This document shows positions 48,075-58,502 of a stretch of 64,000 nucleotides of DNA, one piece after another; within the stretch, counting starts at the first letter, position 1; each line of letters opens with the position of its first letter. The stretch comes from Mycolicibacterium chubuense NBB4 (GTDB lineage: Bacteria; Actinomycetota; Actinomycetes; Mycobacteriales; Mycobacteriaceae). Both the position numbers and the translations under genes were made by a program. The notes beneath the pieces are model-generated. The model worked only from the letters and a program-made list of their open reading frames with translations. It was not told the DNA's origin and did no database searches. The DNA lies in the NCBI RefSeq assembly GCF_000266905.1, contig NC_018027.1, positions 3,596,001 to 3,660,000 on the forward strand, read 5' to 3'.

Positions 48075-50660
48075 GTGGCCCTTCCTAATCTGACGCGCGA
48101 CCAGGCAACCGAACGCGCCGCCCTCGTCACGGTGGACAGCTATCACGTCGCGCTGGACCTGACCGACGGCGACGGTCGGCCCGGCGAGCGCACGTTCCGC
48201 TCGGTGACCACTGTCGAGTTCGACGCTCTCGCCGGCGCCGACACCTACATCGACATCGCGGCCGACTCGATTCGCAGCGCGACGCTGAACGGCGCCGACA
48301 TCGACGTGTCGGGCTACGACGAGTCCACCGGCATCCCGCTGACGGGCCTGGCCGCCCGCAACGTGGTCGTCGTCGACGCCGACTGCCGGTACTCCAACAC
48401 CGGTGAGGGCCTGCACCGCTTCGTCGATCCGGTCGACGACGAGGTGTACCTGTACTCGCAGTTCGAAACCGCCGACGCCAAGCGGATGTTCGCCTGCTTC
48501 GACCAGCCCGATCTGAAGGCGGTCTTCGACGTCACCGTGACCGCTCCCGCGCACTGGGAGGTGATCTCCAACGGCGCCACGGTCGACGTCGCCGACGACG
48601 GCGCCGCCCGGAGGCACACGTTCAAGGCCACTCCCCGGATGAGCACCTATCTGGTGGCGCTGATCGCGGGTCCCTACGCCCGCTGGGACGACGTGTACTC
48701 CGACGACCACGGCGACATCCCGCTGGGCATCTTCTGCCGCAAGTCGCTGGCCGAGTACATGGACGACGAGCGGCTGTTCACCGAGACCAAGCAGGGGTTT
48801 TCGTTCTACCACAACAACTTCGGCACACCGTACGCCTTCGGCAAGTACGACCAGCTGTTCGTCCCGGAGTTCAACGCCGGCGCGATGGAGAACGCGGGCG
48901 CGGTGACGTTCCTCGAGGACTACGTGTTCCGGTCGAAGGTGACCCGCTACTCCTATGAGCGGCGCGCCGAGACCGTGCTGCACGAGATGGCCCACATGTG
49001 GTTCGGCGACCTAGTCACCATGCAGTGGTGGGACGACCTGTGGCTCAACGAATCCTTCGCGACGTTCGCGTCGGTGCTGTGCCAGGCCGAGGCGACGGAG
49101 TACACGCAGGCGTGGACGACGTTCGCCAACGTCGAGAAGTCCTGGGCGTATCGGCAGGATCAGCTGCCCTCGACCCATCCGGTGGCCGCCGACATCCCCG
49201 ACCTGCACGCCGTGGAGGTCAACTTCGACGGCATCACCTACGCCAAGGGCGCCAGCGTGCTCAAGCAACTGGTGGCGTATGTAGGCCTGGAAGCGTTTCT
49301 CGCCGGCCTGCGGGACTACTTCCGCGACCACGCGTTCGGCAATGCCACCTTCGGCGACCTGCTCGGCGCGCTGGAGAAGTCGTCGGGCCGCGACCTGTCG
49401 GGGTGGGGCCACCAATGGCTCAAGACCACCGGGCTCAACACGATGCGTCCCGACTTCGACGTCGACTCCGACGGCACCTTCAGCCGGTTCGCGATCGAGC
49501 AGGGCGGCGCCAAGCCGGGCGCCGGCGAGACCCGGGTGCACCGGCTCGCGGTGGGCGTCTACGACGACGACGCGTCGGGCAAGTTGGTGCGGGTGCACCG
49601 CGAGGAGCTCGACGTCGACGGCGCGACCACCGAAGTACCTGCGCTGCAGGGTGTTTCGCGCGGCAAGCTGATCCTGGTCAACGACGACGACCTGACCTAC
49701 TGCTCGCTGCGGCTGGATCCCGACTCGCTGCAGACCGTACTCACCCGCATCGCCGACATCGCCGACCCCCTCCCCCGCACACTGGCGTGGTCGGCCGCCT
49801 GGGAGATGACGCGCGACGCCGAACTGCGTGCCCGCGACTTCGTCGCGCTGGTGATGAGCGGCCTGCACGCCGAATCGGAAGTCGGTGTCGCGCAACGGTT
49901 GCTGCTGCAGGCACAGACCGCGCTGGGCTCCTACGCCGACCCCGGCTGGGCGGCCGAGAACGGGTGGCCGGCATTCGGCGACGCGCTGCTCGACTTGGCG
50001 CGAGAGTCGGCCCCGGGCTCGGATCACCAGCTGGCGTTCGTCAACGCACTGTGCTCGTCGGTGCTCTCGCCCAACCACGTCGCCGTGCTGTCGACGCTGC
50101 TGGACAACGAACCCGCCGAGGTGAACCTGGCCGGCCTGGTGATCGACACCGACCTGCGGTGGCGCATCGTGACCGCGCTGGCTCGCGCCGGGGTCGTCGA
50201 CGCCGACGGTCCGGCGACGCCACTCATCGACGCCGAGGCCGACAACGACCGCACGGCCGCGGGCCGGCGCCAAGCCGCCGCGGCGTCGGCCGCACGACCC
50301 CAGCAAGCCGTCAAGGAGGCTGCGTGGGAGCAGGTCACCGAAGACGACACACTGGCCAACATCACCGCTCGCGCGATCATCGGCGGTTTCGTCCAGCCGG
50401 GACAGGGCGAGCTCCTCAAACCCTTCACACAGCGCTACTTCGGTGCGATCTCCGGTGTGTGGCAACGACGTTCGAGTGAGGTCGCGCAGACGGTGGTCGT
50501 CGGCCTCTACCCCTCCTGGGACATCAGCACCGAGGCGCTGGACGCCGCGGACACGTTCCTGTCCGACCCGGAGGTCCCGCCTGCGCTGCGCCGGCTGGTA
50601 CTCGAGGGCCGGGCCGGGGTGGAGCGGTCACTGCGCGCGCGCACGTTCGACGCCGGATAG
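48075..50660 (+). CDS. pepN: Aminopeptidase N
   Basis: M1-family zinc aminopeptidase of 861 residues. The GTG at 48075 ([12 protein letters not shown]) gives a length equal to M. tuberculosis PepN; the frame extends to 48015 without resemblance. The substrate-anchoring GAMEN motif is at about 267, the zinc motif HEMAHMW with H303, E304 and H307, and the second Glu in NESFA about 18 residues later. An ERAP1-like C-terminal helical domain follows ([20 protein letters not shown]). It trims N-terminal residues from peptides in the cytosol, helping downstream of Clp and other proteases. Confidence 0.96.
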   Translation: MALPNLTRDQATERAALVTVDSYHVALDLTDGDGRPGERTFRSVTTVEFDALAGADTYIDIAADSIRSATLNGADIDVSGYDESTGIPLTGLAARNVVVVDADCRYSNTGEGLHRFVDPVDDEVYLYSQFETADAKRMFACFDQPDLKAVFDVTVTAPAHWEVISNGATVDVADDGAARRHTFKATPRMSTYLVALIAGPYARWDDVYSDDHGDIPLGIFCRKSLAEYMDDERLFTETKQGFSFYHNNFGTPYAFGKYDQLFVPEFNAGAMENAGAVTFLEDYVFRSKVTRYSYERRAETVLHEMAHMWFGDLVTMQWWDDLWLNESFATFASVLCQAEATEYTQAWTTFANVEKSWAYRQDQLPSTHPVAADIPDLHAVEVNFDGITYAKGASVLKQLVAYVGLEAFLAGLRDYFRDHAFGNATFGDLLGALEKSSGRDLSGWGHQWLKTTGLNTMRPDFDVDSDGTFSRFAIEQGGAKPGAGETRVHRLAVGVYDDDASGKLVRVHREELDVDGATTEVPALQGVSRGKLILVNDDDLTYCSLRLDPDSLQTVLTRIADIADPLPRTLAWSAAWEMTRDAELRARDFVALVMSGLHAESEVGVAQRLLLQAQTALGSYADPGWAAENGWPAFGDALLDLARESAPGSDHQLAFVNALCSSVLSPNHVAVLSTLLDNEPAEVNLAGLVIDTDLRWRIVTALARAGVVDADGPATPLIDAEADNDRTAAGRRQAAAASAARPQQAVKEAAWEQVTEDDTLANITARAIIGGFVQPGQGELLKPFTQRYFGAISGVWQRRSSEVAQTVVVGLYPSWDISTEALDAADTFLSDPEVPPALRRLVLEGRAGVERSLRARTFDAG

Positions 50661-50694
50661 CCCCTAGCCCCTCCCCGCCTTCCCCGACGAGCGC

Positions 50695-50715
50695 GCGTGT
50701 CTGCGGGCGACACGC
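50695..50715. terminator. Hairpin after pepN
   Basis: GCGTGTC-TGCGGGC-GACACGC forms a 7-bp stem about 35 bases after the pepN stop, and is followed immediately by the IS30 element. It uses nearly the same arm as the hairpin after iolA. Plausible terminator, moderate strength. Confidence 0.45.
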
Positions 50716-50724
50716 CGGGCGGAT

Positions 50725-52113
50725 CTAAGCTGTCGCTGCAACGTACGTGGACGGATCTGAGAGTAGTCGGTCGAGTTCTTCGGCGGGTGTGCGCCAGTTG
50801 TGTCGTTTGCGGGGTCGGGCGTTGAGTTCGGCGGCGACTTGGTCGAGGAATCCCGGTCCCCAGAACGCAAGGTCAGTGCCTTTGGGGAAGTACTGGCGTA
50901 GCAGTCCGTTGGTGTTTTCGTTGGTGCCGCGTTGCCAGGGACTATGGGGGTCGCAGAAGTAGATCGGTAGCCCGGTGGCTTCGGTGATGTTGGTGTGCAT
51001 CGCCATCTCGGTGCCCTGGTCCCAGGTCAGTGAACGGCGCAGGATTGCGGGTATCTCGGGGACTTTGGCGGTCATCGCTGCGGCGACGGTGGTGGCGGTG
51101 TGATCACCGGGCAGGTGTAGCAGCATCACGAACCCCGTGGTGCGCTCGACCAGGGTGCCGATCGCGCTGGTGTTGCCCGCGCCCATGATCAGGTCCCCCT
51201 CCCAGTGGCCGGGGATAGCGCGATCGTCGGCTTCGGCGGGCCGCTCGGAGATGCCGACCATGCCCGCCTTGAACCGGTTACGATCGGCTATTTCATTGCG
51301 GCCCTGCGGTTTTCTCTTGATCCGGCCGGTGCGTAGTGCCGACTTCAACTCTTTGGCCAACTCGCCGCGGGGTTGAACGTAGACGGCTTGGTAGATCGTC
51401 TCGTGTGACACCCACATCTCCGGATCGTCAGGGAAGTCTTGACGCAGCCGGCCCGCGATCTGTTCGGGACTGTTGCGTGTCTCCAAGCGTTGCAGAACCT
51501 CGGCCCGCAGCCCAGGGTTGGCCTCAAGCTTGCGCACTTTGGGGCGCTTACGGGCGGCATCGGCCACGTCTTGGCCCATGCTGGCTCGATACACCGAGCG
51601 GGTCTGTCCCCGGGCGATCTCCCGGTTGATGGTGTCCTTATGACGGCCCATCAAGGCTGCCGCCTGTGCTGGTGGGTAGCCGTGTTCGAGCAGCTGCTCA
51701 AGCCGACACCGCTCCACGAAGCGCAACGGTGCACGAACCCGAGAGGTCAGCTCACTTTCTGCAACGAGATCAGCCTCAGCGGGAAACGGGGTTCTGGGCA
51801 CGTGGTCAGCCTGTTGCAGCCAGCGTCGGGCCGCGGCCTCCGACACGCCAGCGACCACCGCGGCCTGTGCCGGCGGCACCGCCGATCTCACCGCGGTCCA
51901 GAACACCGCCCGCTGCTGTGCTGTGTACCGGATTCCGAAATGCTTCGACTCACCTCGATAACCAGCCTGTTGGGCCCAATGACGCCCTGTCGCGCCGTGC
52001 ACGCCGGCCACCGTGGCCGCCGCCGTCGGCGACAGACCTGCTGCCACCGCCGCCCAGAACCGCTCGCGCACTGACTCCGGCAACCGCGCCCGACCAGGAC
52101 CCCGACAACCCAT
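50725..52113 (-). CDS. IS30-family transposase
   Basis: DDE transposase of 462 residues. Two N-terminal helix-turn-helix regions occur (AAATVAGVHGATGRHW and QAAVVAGVSEAAARRW, then MGRHKDTINREIARG), with the catalytic domain downstream: first Asp in HWEGDLIMGAG, second in TWDQGTEMAMH and the Glu in GTNENTNGLLRQYFP. Ending NWRTPAEELDRLL is the classic IS30 C-terminus. The frame is intact, so it could be active. It belongs to a family common in actinobacteria. Confidence 0.95.
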   Translation of the reverse strand: MGCRGPGRARLPESVRERFWAAVAAGLSPTAAATVAGVHGATGRHWAQQAGYRGESKHFGIRYTAQQRAVFWTAVRSAVPPAQAAVVAGVSEAAARRWLQQADHVPRTPFPAEADLVAESELTSRVRAPLRFVERCRLEQLLEHGYPPAQAAALMGRHKDTINREIARGQTRSVYRASMGQDVADAARKRPKVRKLEANPGLRAEVLQRLETRNSPEQIAGRLRQDFPDDPEMWVSHETIYQAVYVQPRGELAKELKSALRTGRIKRKPQGRNEIADRNRFKAGMVGISERPAEADDRAIPGHWEGDLIMGAGNTSAIGTLVERTTGFVMLLHLPGDHTATTVAAAMTAKVPEIPAILRRSLTWDQGTEMAMHTNITEATGLPIYFCDPHSPWQRGTNENTNGLLRQYFPKGTDLAFWGPGFLDQVAAELNARPRKRHNWRTPAEELDRLLSDPSTYVAATA

Positions 52114-52156
52114 CGCTCAACACCCCTCAACCAATCAGGTGTCGCAGCGACCGATT
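50725..52156 (-). mobile_element. IS30-family insertion sequence
   Basis: A transposase gene flanked by imperfect inverted repeats. The left end reads AAGCTGTCGCTGCAAC (from 50727); the right end, reverse-complemented, AATCGGTCGCTGCGAC (52156-52141). The shared core GTCGCTGC(A/G)AC lies 12 of 16 bases in agreement. The left repeat overlaps the 3' end of the transposase gene. The element lies between the pepN terminator and an HNH gene without breaking either. Target duplication could not be determined. Confidence 0.8.
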
Positions 52157-52213
52157 GAGCCTGCCCCGCTCGCGGGCGGGACTCCGCGCACGCTCGCCGC
52201 ATACGCTCACGCG

Positions 52214-52567
52214 GTGGCGGTCAGCAACAGTCGCAGGGCGCGTGCCGCGCGCCGTCGCAAGCGCCGGGTGGCGGCCGTGGTCAACGACCTCACCGACGAG
52301 CAGTGGGCGGCGCTGAAGCTGGCGTGGAACGGCTGCGCCTACTGCGGCGCGACGTCGGGCACTCTGCAGCGCGACTGCGTGATGGCGATCTCCCGCGGCG
52401 GGCGTTACACGATCGACAACGTAGTGCCGGCCTGCGCGGCGTGCAACGCGAGCAAGTGCAACGACGAGGTCACCGGCTGGCTCCGGCGCAAGCGGCTCGA
52501 CGAACGGCTGTTCCTCGAGCGCTACGTCCGGATCAAGGCCGAGTTGGCGGCTCGATCAGCGGGGTGA
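52214..52567 (+). CDS. HNH endonuclease-fold protein
   Basis: Small protein of 117 residues starting at GTG 52214 ([18 protein letters not shown]), with a very basic N-terminus and an HNH-type zinc motif: CAYCGATSG and, 37 residues on, CAACNASK. The usual central His is not obvious between them ([18 protein letters not shown] has Asp/Asn instead), so catalytic activity is doubtful. Frame extends upstream through the IS end but is not coding-like. It overlaps the convergent DUF5130 gene by 12 bases. Confidence 0.7.
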   Translation: MAVSNSRRARAARRRKRRVAAVVNDLTDEQWAALKLAWNGCAYCGATSGTLQRDCVMAISRGGRYTIDNVVPACAACNASKCNDEVTGWLRRKRLDERLFLERYVRIKAELAARSAG

Positions 52568-53041
52568 CACTCCGGCCGACAGCACCCGGATGCCGCTGAT
52601 CAGGCCGTCGATCAGGTTGCCTTCCCGGAACGACGCCGCGGCGGCCGACACCCCGAGCGGCGCGGACTCCTCGATGCCGCGGCCCTTGACCTGTGAGCCG
52701 TACACGACCTCGATGGCCCGCTGATTGGGAGACACGGCCAGCAGCACCGCGTTGTCGGGGGTGGGCACCCTGGCCAGGATGTCGCGCGCAGTGGCGGCGG
52801 TGTCCTGCCCGAGATCGCCGATGTACACCGCGAAGCGCGCCTTGGCCGCCCGCGAGCCGTACTTCAACGCGTTGTCGAGAACCACCAGGTCCTTGTTCGG
52901 GAACGGGTACTGCACCGACAGCACGCCGGGCTCGGTCACTGCCGAGATGCGGCCGCTGGCGGTGACGACCGAGCCGCGGGGCAGCTCGGCGAGGTCCCGT
53001 CCTCCTGTGCGCGTGATCTCACCACTTGCCACTTGCGCCAC
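52556..53041 (-). CDS. DUF5130-type conserved protein
   Basis: A 161-residue protein conserved in mycobacteria (matching the Rv2468c region) with a TPM-like fold feel: [19 protein letters not shown] and VYIGDLGQD, and a C-terminal helix [13 protein letters not shown]. It begins with GTG at 53041, within the end of the preceding small gene, so the two overlap by about 20 bases and are probably co-transcribed. Function is unknown; a role in envelope or membrane-associated stress is only guesswork. No catalytic residues were recognised. Confidence 0.75.
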   Translation of the reverse strand: MAQVASGEITRTGGRDLAELPRGSVVTASGRISAVTEPGVLSVQYPFPNKDLVVLDNALKYGSRAAKARFAVYIGDLGQDTAATARDILARVPTPDNAVLLAVSPNQRAIEVVYGSQVKGRGIEESAPLGVSAAAASFREGNLIDGLISGIRVLSAGVSPR

Positions 53042-53252
53042 CTCCGATCGTCAGGTGCGCACCGTGACCACCGTGGCCGTGGTCGGCCGGCTCCTCGGCC
53101 GCCCACAGGATCGGCTCGTGGGTCCACGTCTCGGCGATCTGGTACGTCTTCGGGTGGGGACCCTTCTTGGTGAAGATGAACAGCGAAAGGATCCCGGCGA
53201 GCGCCAACGGCACGACCAACAAGCTGGCATGCACGAGTGCTGTGTTGTTCAC
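53019..53252 (-). CDS. Small single-helix membrane protein
   Basis: Protein of 77 residues with one N-terminal membrane helix ([18 protein letters not shown]) followed by [11 protein letters not shown], an acidic/aromatic stretch ([13 protein letters not shown]) and a His/Gly-rich tail ([10 protein letters not shown]) that could bind metal. It is conserved in mycobacteria next to the DUF5130 gene. It starts at GTG 53252, although the Shine-Dalgarno-like GGAG lies very close. Likely an accessory membrane subunit of unknown process. Confidence 0.7.
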   Translation of the reverse strand: MNNTALVHASLLVVPLALAGILSLFIFTKKGPHPKTYQIAETWTHEPILWAAEEPADHGHGGHGAHLTIGGGASGKW

Positions 53253-53277
53253 TCCGAAAATCTAACCCACGACCCGA

Positions 53278-53967
53278 TCAGGCCGCGCCCTCACCCAGGT
53301 ATCTGACCCAGGCGGGGTCGAGCTCCTTGATGCTGGACAGCAACCGCCAGTGCTGTCCCTTCGGCGGCAGCGGCGTCGTGCGCAGCGTCCAGCCCAGTTC
53401 GGTCAGCAGCCGGTCGGCCTTGCGGTGGTTGCACGACGAGCAGGCCGCGACGCAGTTCTCCCACGAGTGATCGCCGCCGCGGCTGCGGGGAATGACGTGG
53501 TCGACGGTGTCGGCCTTGGTGCCGCAGTACGCGCAGCGGAACCGGTCGCGGTGCATCAGCGCGGCCCTGGTCATCGGGATCCGGGCGCGGTACGGCACGC
53601 GGACGTAGGTGCGCAGCCGGATGACCGACGGCACGACCACGCTGCGGCTCGCGGAGTGGATGACCGGCCCCATCGGGTCGTCGTGCACGACGTCCGCCTT
53701 GCCGCACATCAGCATGATCACCGCCCGGCGCATCGGCAGCGCGGTGAGCGGTTCGTACGTCGAGTTGAGCAGCAGCACGCGCCGGCGGCCCCACAGGGAC
53801 GCCTCGTGAACTGCCGCGGGATGCGGATGAAGGTGCGAGTCGACGCCGGTGGCGGCGGTGGGAAGCACGCTGTGGAGCGCGCGCGAAGCAGTATTGGCTG
53901 TCGACCCGGATGAGCCCGTCGCGGCCCGGTGGTGCCGGTGGCCGCGACCGTTCTTGCGCTGCGCCAT
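53278..53967 (-). CDS. HNH endonuclease domain protein (Rv2469c-like)
   Basis: Protein of 229 residues. ATG at 53967 is chosen: CGGAGGACGT stands directly before it; the longer frame to 54012 has no ribosome site. The N-terminus (about 60 residues) is basic and low-complexity; residues 70-150 (LLLNSTYEPLTALPMRRAVI) form a domain found with bacterial HNH proteins, and the HNH motif follows: CAYCG, VDHVIPRSRGGDHSWENCV and CSSCNHRKAD with all His/Asn ligands. It is a plausible nuclease; the target is unknown. Confidence 0.85.
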   Translation of the reverse strand: MAQRKNGRGHRHHRAATGSSGSTANTASRALHSVLPTAATGVDSHLHPHPAAVHEASLWGRRRVLLLNSTYEPLTALPMRRAVIMLMCGKADVVHDDPMGPVIHSASRSVVVPSVIRLRTYVRVPYRARIPMTRAALMHRDRFRCAYCGTKADTVDHVIPRSRGGDHSWENCVAACSSCNHRKADRLLTELGWTLRTTPLPPKGQHWRLLSSIKELDPAWVRYLGEGAA

Positions 53968-54136
53968 ACGTCCTCCGACCGACAGTCCACCATGGATCAG
54001 TGCCATGTGCACGACAATTCTCGTCGTGTTCGCTGGTCAGTCCGATGAACAGTTCGTGACCGGACGCCACCGGCACCGGCGAGTCGAGTAGTCGATTACT
54101 CATGCCGTCACCACCTCCCACCCTCACACTTGTCGC

Positions 54137-55297
54137 ATGACCGACGGGGGAACGCGCCAGCAGAACGCCTACCTGCCCTACCGACCCGAGCTGGCGGCGT
54201 CCCCGCCCGGTGAAGACGCCCTGATCTCCGCGATGGTCAGGAGCCTGCGGTGGAACAACCGGCTCCAGTACGCCAAGAGCTTCGTCGTCCCGCGACTGAA
54301 GAGGAACGGCAGAGCCCACGCGATCCGCGACGCGCATGCCAAGAGCTGCGCCGTCCTGTACGGCGAACTGACCGTCAGGACCGACCTGCCGCCGGAACTG
54401 CGCCAGGGCATGTTCGCCCGGCCCGGCAAGACCTACCCCCTGATCGCCCGGCTCTCTGCGACGTCGGGCTCGATCCGGTCCGATCAGGTGCGCGGGGTCC
54501 GCGGACTGGGCTTGAAGGTCCTCGGCGTGTACGGCGAGTCCGGCGAACGCGCCGACGCCCGGTTCAGCGACTCCAACCAGGACTTCGTCTTCGTCACCGA
54601 ACCCATGTTCCTGTTCTCCGACGCCGCCGACTACGCCAAGTCCGGCATGAGGACGGCGCGGGTTCTGGCCTGGAGCCCCGACGCAGCGGTCAAGACGCTC
54701 AACGTCGCGTCCCGGCTGGCGCGCCGGGCGATGGAGCGAAGGGGCCGGGAGTTGCCCCCGAAGCTGAAGGTGTTCGCCGACCCCAACCATCATGTGCTGG
54801 GCCAGACGTTCTACACCGCCGCGCCCATCCGGTTCGGCGACTACGTGGCAAAGCTGAAGGTCGCGCCGTCCTCGCCGTCGGTGACCCGGCTGATCCCGCG
54901 GACCATCAGCCGCAGCGGCTACGACGCGCTCACCGAGGCGGTGGTCGGCTTCTTCGACAGCAACAGCGCCGAATATGAGCTGTCGGCTCAGTTGTGCACC
55001 AACGAGATCGACATGCCGATCGAAGACGCCACGGTGCGATGGCCGGAAGACAGCTCGCCGTACCGTCCGGTCGCGACCATCCGGTATCCCGTGCAGACGG
55101 CGTACAGCAACGAGCTGCGGGACTTCGGCGACGACAGCCTGACGTTCAACTCGTGGCGAGGAATCGCCGAGCATCGTCCGCTGGGCTCGATCAACCGGCT
55201 CAAGCTCCGGGTGTACGAGGCCTCGAGCGAATACCGGCATGCGAAGAACAAGGTCGACCGCACGGAACCGACCGACCTGTCGGCGTTCGGGCGGTGA
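54137..55297 (+). CDS. Catalase-family heme-binding-like protein
   Basis: Protein of 386 residues of the small catalase-like family (bacterial y4iL type). The core shows RLSATSGSIRSDQVRGVRGL, DFVFVTEPMFLFSDAADY and FFDSNSAEYELSAQLCTN, segments that match the beta-barrel of catalase, but sequence resemblance to true catalases is weak and I cannot place the distal His with certainty. It may act as a peroxygenase or lipid-peroxide enzyme. It stands alone, with the LuxR regulator 78 bases downstream in the same direction, which could be co-transcribed. Confidence 0.75.
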   Translation: MTDGGTRQQNAYLPYRPELAASPPGEDALISAMVRSLRWNNRLQYAKSFVVPRLKRNGRAHAIRDAHAKSCAVLYGELTVRTDLPPELRQGMFARPGKTYPLIARLSATSGSIRSDQVRGVRGLGLKVLGVYGESGERADARFSDSNQDFVFVTEPMFLFSDAADYAKSGMRTARVLAWSPDAAVKTLNVASRLARRAMERRGRELPPKLKVFADPNHHVLGQTFYTAAPIRFGDYVAKLKVAPSSPSVTRLIPRTISRSGYDALTEAVVGFFDSNSAEYELSAQLCTNEIDMPIEDATVRWPEDSSPYRPVATIRYPVQTAYSNELRDFGDDSLTFNSWRGIAEHRPLGSINRLKLRVYEASSEYRHAKNKVDRTEPTDLSAFGR

Positions 55298-55375
55298 GCG
55301 CCCCGCACCGAAACCGCAGCTACCTCGGGGTTATTAGCGAGAATTGCCACCGGCGACGACCTACACTCCTCAGAT

Positions 55376-57970
55376 ATGCCCCACGGCTGGCAGATCCTCG
55401 AGCGCCCCTCCGAGTTCAGCGAGGTGCGCTCCGCTCTGACGGGTGCCGGGTCCTACGGCGTGGTGCTGGTGGGCGCGGCCGGCGTCGGCAAGACGACGCT
55501 CGCCCGGTCGGTGACCGAATCGCTGCGCTCTCAGGTGCACTGGGTGGCGTCCACGGAATCCTCGCGCAGCATCCCGCTGGGCGTCTTCGCCCACCTGGTG
55601 GGACCCAGCACCTCGCGCGACGCCACCGCGCTCCTGGCCTCAGCGCGCGAATCGCTTGTCTCACAAGGGAACAGCATCGTGGGCGTCGATGACGCGCACC
55701 TCCTCGACGAGCTGTCGGCCACGCTGCTGCACCAGATCGCGGTCGACCAGACGGGCCGCATCCTGGCGACGGTGCGCACCGGCGAGCCGGTGCCGGATGC
55801 GGTGACGTCGCTGTGGAAGGACGGCTATCTCCGTCGGATCGAGCTGCAACCGTTCACCAAGAAGCAGAGCGTCGGTCTCGTCGAATCGGTGATCGGTGGC
55901 CGTCTCGAGGGTCTCTCGGCCGATCTGATGTGGAAGTCCTCGGGCGGCAACCCGCTGTTCCTGCGCCACCTCGTGGAGGGGTCGATCGACGCGGGCACGC
56001 TCAGGAAGGTCGACGACGTCTGGCAGCTGCGCGGGCCCACCGCGGTTCCGTCGGGGCTGGTCGAGTTGCTGGAGAGCCGGCTCGAGCAGTCCGGCGAGGA
56101 CGTGCTGGGCGTGCTGAAGATCCTGGCGTTGTGCGAGCCTCTCGACATCGACGCGCTGACCGAACTCGCCGGTGACGCCGCTGTCGACGCCGCCGAGATG
56201 CGGGGTCTCATCCGTTTCCAGCAGGACGGTCCGACCCTCAACGCGCGCTTTTCTCACCCGCTGGTCGGCGACGTCGTGCGCAGCAAGATCGGACGCGCCG
56301 CCGAGCGCCGCCTCAAGGGCCAGGTGGTACAGATCCTGCGCCGCCGCGGGCTCGACACCCCCGCGAGCCGCATCCGGATGGCGCAGCTGTCGATCGACAG
56401 CGACCAGTCCGTCGACAACGAGTTGCTGACCACCGCGGCCAAGGACGCCATCTACCTGTCGAACCTCCCGCTCGGAGAGCGGCTGGCCCGCACCGCGTTC
56501 GACCGCACCGGCAGCCTGCAGGCCGGCGCGCTGCTGTCGCGGGCACTGCTGTGGCAGGGCAAACCGGCTGCCGCCGACGACATCCTGGCGAAGTTCGCGC
56601 CCGATGAACTCGACGAGCTGCAGCTGGTCCAGTGGGCCATCCCCCGGCTGTCGACCTTGTTCTGGTCGATGGGCGAGGTCGAAAAGGCGTGGAAAATCCT
56701 GGAACTCGCCAACGAGCGCGTTCGTCATCCGTCGCTCGCCCTCGTCCTGGATGCGACCGCCGCGGCGCTGACCGTGCACCAGAACGAGATCGGCGAGGGC
56801 ATCGACAAGGCGCTGACGGTGCTGGCCGACCCGCAAGCCCCCGATCAGGCGGTGGAGTTCGCGGCGTTCGCCGCGGGTCTGGCCATGCCGGTGGCCGGCA
56901 GCGGCGACGAGTTCGAGCCGATCGCCGCCCGCTGCCGTGCCGAGCAGAAGACCACCGACGGGATGATCCGGGTGATGGTGCGCTACTGCGACGTGCTGGC
57001 TCTGACCCACACCGGCCAGCTCGACCTGGCCGCCAAGCGCGCGGCCGACTACGCCGACTTCTCCTCAGTGGGCCAGTTCCTGGCGTGGGCGATCGCCAAG
57101 ATCATGGCCGGGGTGGTGGCCACGGCTCGCGGTGACTTCCCCGAGGTGGTGTCGTCGATCGAACAGGCGCTGGCGGCCCTGTCCGCCGAATCGCCGCTGC
57201 CCTGGCAACTGCCCGGGCGGCTGCTGCTGGCCCGTGCCTACGCCGCCCTCGGGCGCGTCGGCGAGGCCGAGCGAGTCCTCAACGACGCCGCAGCCCACTC
57301 CGGTCCGTCGATGGCGCTGCACGAACCGCAGCGGCTGATCTCGAAGGCGTGGTACGCGGCGGCGAAGGGCATGGAGCGCCGCGCGGTCGAGCTGGCCCGC
57401 GCGGCCGCCGACAACGCTCGGCACTCCGGCCAGTTCGCCCTCGAGGCCGAGGCGTTGCACCACGCGACCAGGTTCGGCGACCGCACCACCGCCGCCCGGC
57501 TCGCCGAACTCACCGGCGTCGTGCACGGCTCGCCGGCGCCGCTGTTCGCCCGGCATGCAGCGGCGTTCGCCGCGTCCGACGCCGCCGGGCTGGACGCCGT
57601 CAGCGTCGACTTCGAACACGCAGGACTGCTGCTGTCCGCCGCGGACGCGGCCGCACAGGCGGCGCATCTGCACGACGCCGCGGGCGACCGGCGCAAGACC
57701 AACGAGTCGGGCGCCAACGCGCTGCGCCTCGCCGACCTGTGCGGCGGCGCGACCACGCCCGCGGTCAAGACGGCGGCGCGGCCGTTGCCGCTCACATCGC
57801 GGGAACGCGAGGTCGCAGAACTGGTCGCGGCGGGCCTGACCAATCGGGAGATCGCCGAGCAGCTCACGCTGTCGGTCCGCACTGTCGAGGGCCACGTGTA
57901 CCGTGCCTGCTTCAAGCTCGATGTCGCCGACCGCGACGAGCTGGCCAAGCTGATCAAGAAGAAGTCCTGA
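55376..57970 (+). CDS. LuxR-family ATPase transcriptional regulator
   Basis: Large regulator of 864 residues (LAL/STAND-like). Residues 25-300 form an NTPase: Walker [14 protein letters not shown] near 35, Walker [14 protein letters not shown] near 105. A central region of about 450 residues is Ala/Leu-rich and TPR-like (helical repeats for ligand or protein contacts). The C-terminal HTH reads [20 protein letters not shown] followed by [16 protein letters not shown]. It probably activates genes in response to a metabolite; the neighbour glbO starts 50 bases downstream and may be linked. Confidence 0.92.
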   Translation: MPHGWQILERPSEFSEVRSALTGAGSYGVVLVGAAGVGKTTLARSVTESLRSQVHWVASTESSRSIPLGVFAHLVGPSTSRDATALLASARESLVSQGNSIVGVDDAHLLDELSATLLHQIAVDQTGRILATVRTGEPVPDAVTSLWKDGYLRRIELQPFTKKQSVGLVESVIGGRLEGLSADLMWKSSGGNPLFLRHLVEGSIDAGTLRKVDDVWQLRGPTAVPSGLVELLESRLEQSGEDVLGVLKILALCEPLDIDALTELAGDAAVDAAEMRGLIRFQQDGPTLNARFSHPLVGDVVRSKIGRAAERRLKGQVVQILRRRGLDTPASRIRMAQLSIDSDQSVDNELLTTAAKDAIYLSNLPLGERLARTAFDRTGSLQAGALLSRALLWQGKPAAADDILAKFAPDELDELQLVQWAIPRLSTLFWSMGEVEKAWKILELANERVRHPSLALVLDATAAALTVHQNEIGEGIDKALTVLADPQAPDQAVEFAAFAAGLAMPVAGSGDEFEPIAARCRAEQKTTDGMIRVMVRYCDVLALTHTGQLDLAAKRAADYADFSSVGQFLAWAIAKIMAGVVATARGDFPEVVSSIEQALAALSAESPLPWQLPGRLLLARAYAALGRVGEAERVLNDAAAHSGPSMALHEPQRLISKAWYAAAKGMERRAVELARAAADNARHSGQFALEAEALHHATRFGDRTTAARLAELTGVVHGSPAPLFARHAAAFAASDAAGLDAVSVDFEHAGLLLSAADAAAQAAHLHDAAGDRRKTNESGANALRLADLCGGATTPAVKTAARPLPLTSREREVAELVAAGLTNREIAEQLTLSVRTVEGHVYRACFKLDVADRDELAKLIKKKS

Positions 57971-58020
57971 CCCCGTCCGCGTGGGAGGCCCGCAGTGGCC
58001 ATGGCCCACAATGGTCAGTG

Positions 58021-58422
58021 ATGGACTCAGTCGACAAGCAGCAGTCGTTCTACGACGCGGTGGGTGGCCACGAGACGTTTCACGCGATCGTGTCGCGGTT
58101 CTACCAACTGGTGCGCGAGGACGAGATCTTGCGCCCCCTCTATCCCGAGGACGAGCTCGACGCCGCCGAGGAGCGGCTCCTGCTGTTCCTCGAGCAGTAC
58201 TGGGGCGGCCCGCGCACCTACTCCGACCGGCGCGGACACCCGCGCCTGCGGATGCGCCATGCGCCGTTCCGGATCGGCTACCTCGAGCGCGACGCCTGGC
58301 TGCGCAACATGCACATCGCAGTGGCCGAGATCGACTCCCGCACACTCGACGAGGCGCATCGGCGGGAGCTGATCGCATACCTCGAGATGGCGGCCGACTC
58401 GATGGTCAACTCGCCCTTCTGA
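58021..58422 (+). CDS. glbO: Group II truncated hemoglobin (trHbO)
   Basis: Truncated globin of 133 residues, 80% like M. tuberculosis trHbO by eye, binding oxygen and likely involved in O2/NO or peroxide chemistry. Key residues are visible: Tyr28 (B10), Tyr41 (CD1), His80 (proximal F8) and Trp93 (G8), each offset by five from the M. tuberculosis protein owing to a longer N-terminus. The segment [11 protein letters not shown] and RMRHAPF are family signatures. It is followed by a hairpin element shared with one at 20.7 kb. Confidence 0.95.
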   Translation: MDSVDKQQSFYDAVGGHETFHAIVSRFYQLVREDEILRPLYPEDELDAAEERLLLFLEQYWGGPRTYSDRRGHPRLRMRHAPFRIGYLERDAWLRNMHIAVAEIDSRTLDEAHRRELIAYLEMAADSMVNSPF

Positions 58423-58437
58423 TCCGGCGCATCCCGT

Positions 58438-58500
58438 CGCCGAAATTGCATTCCGCGTGCGCCTTTCGCCCTCACGACCGCGTGGAATGCAATTTCGGCG
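58438..58500. repeat. Dispersed hairpin element, copy 2
   Basis: Arms of about 20 bases (58438-58457 and 58481-58500) contain CGCCGAAATTGCATTCC paired perfectly with its complement, with a 23-base loop. The arm matches that of the element at 20722-20796. Like that one, it lies precisely between two convergent gene ends (glbO and the 58503 gene). Confidence 0.8.
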
Positions 58501-58502
58501 GG

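Noticed and set aside
49011..50465. A 484-codon minus-strand frame over pepN
   Set aside because: Antisense shadow of an intact pepN with all catalytic motifs.
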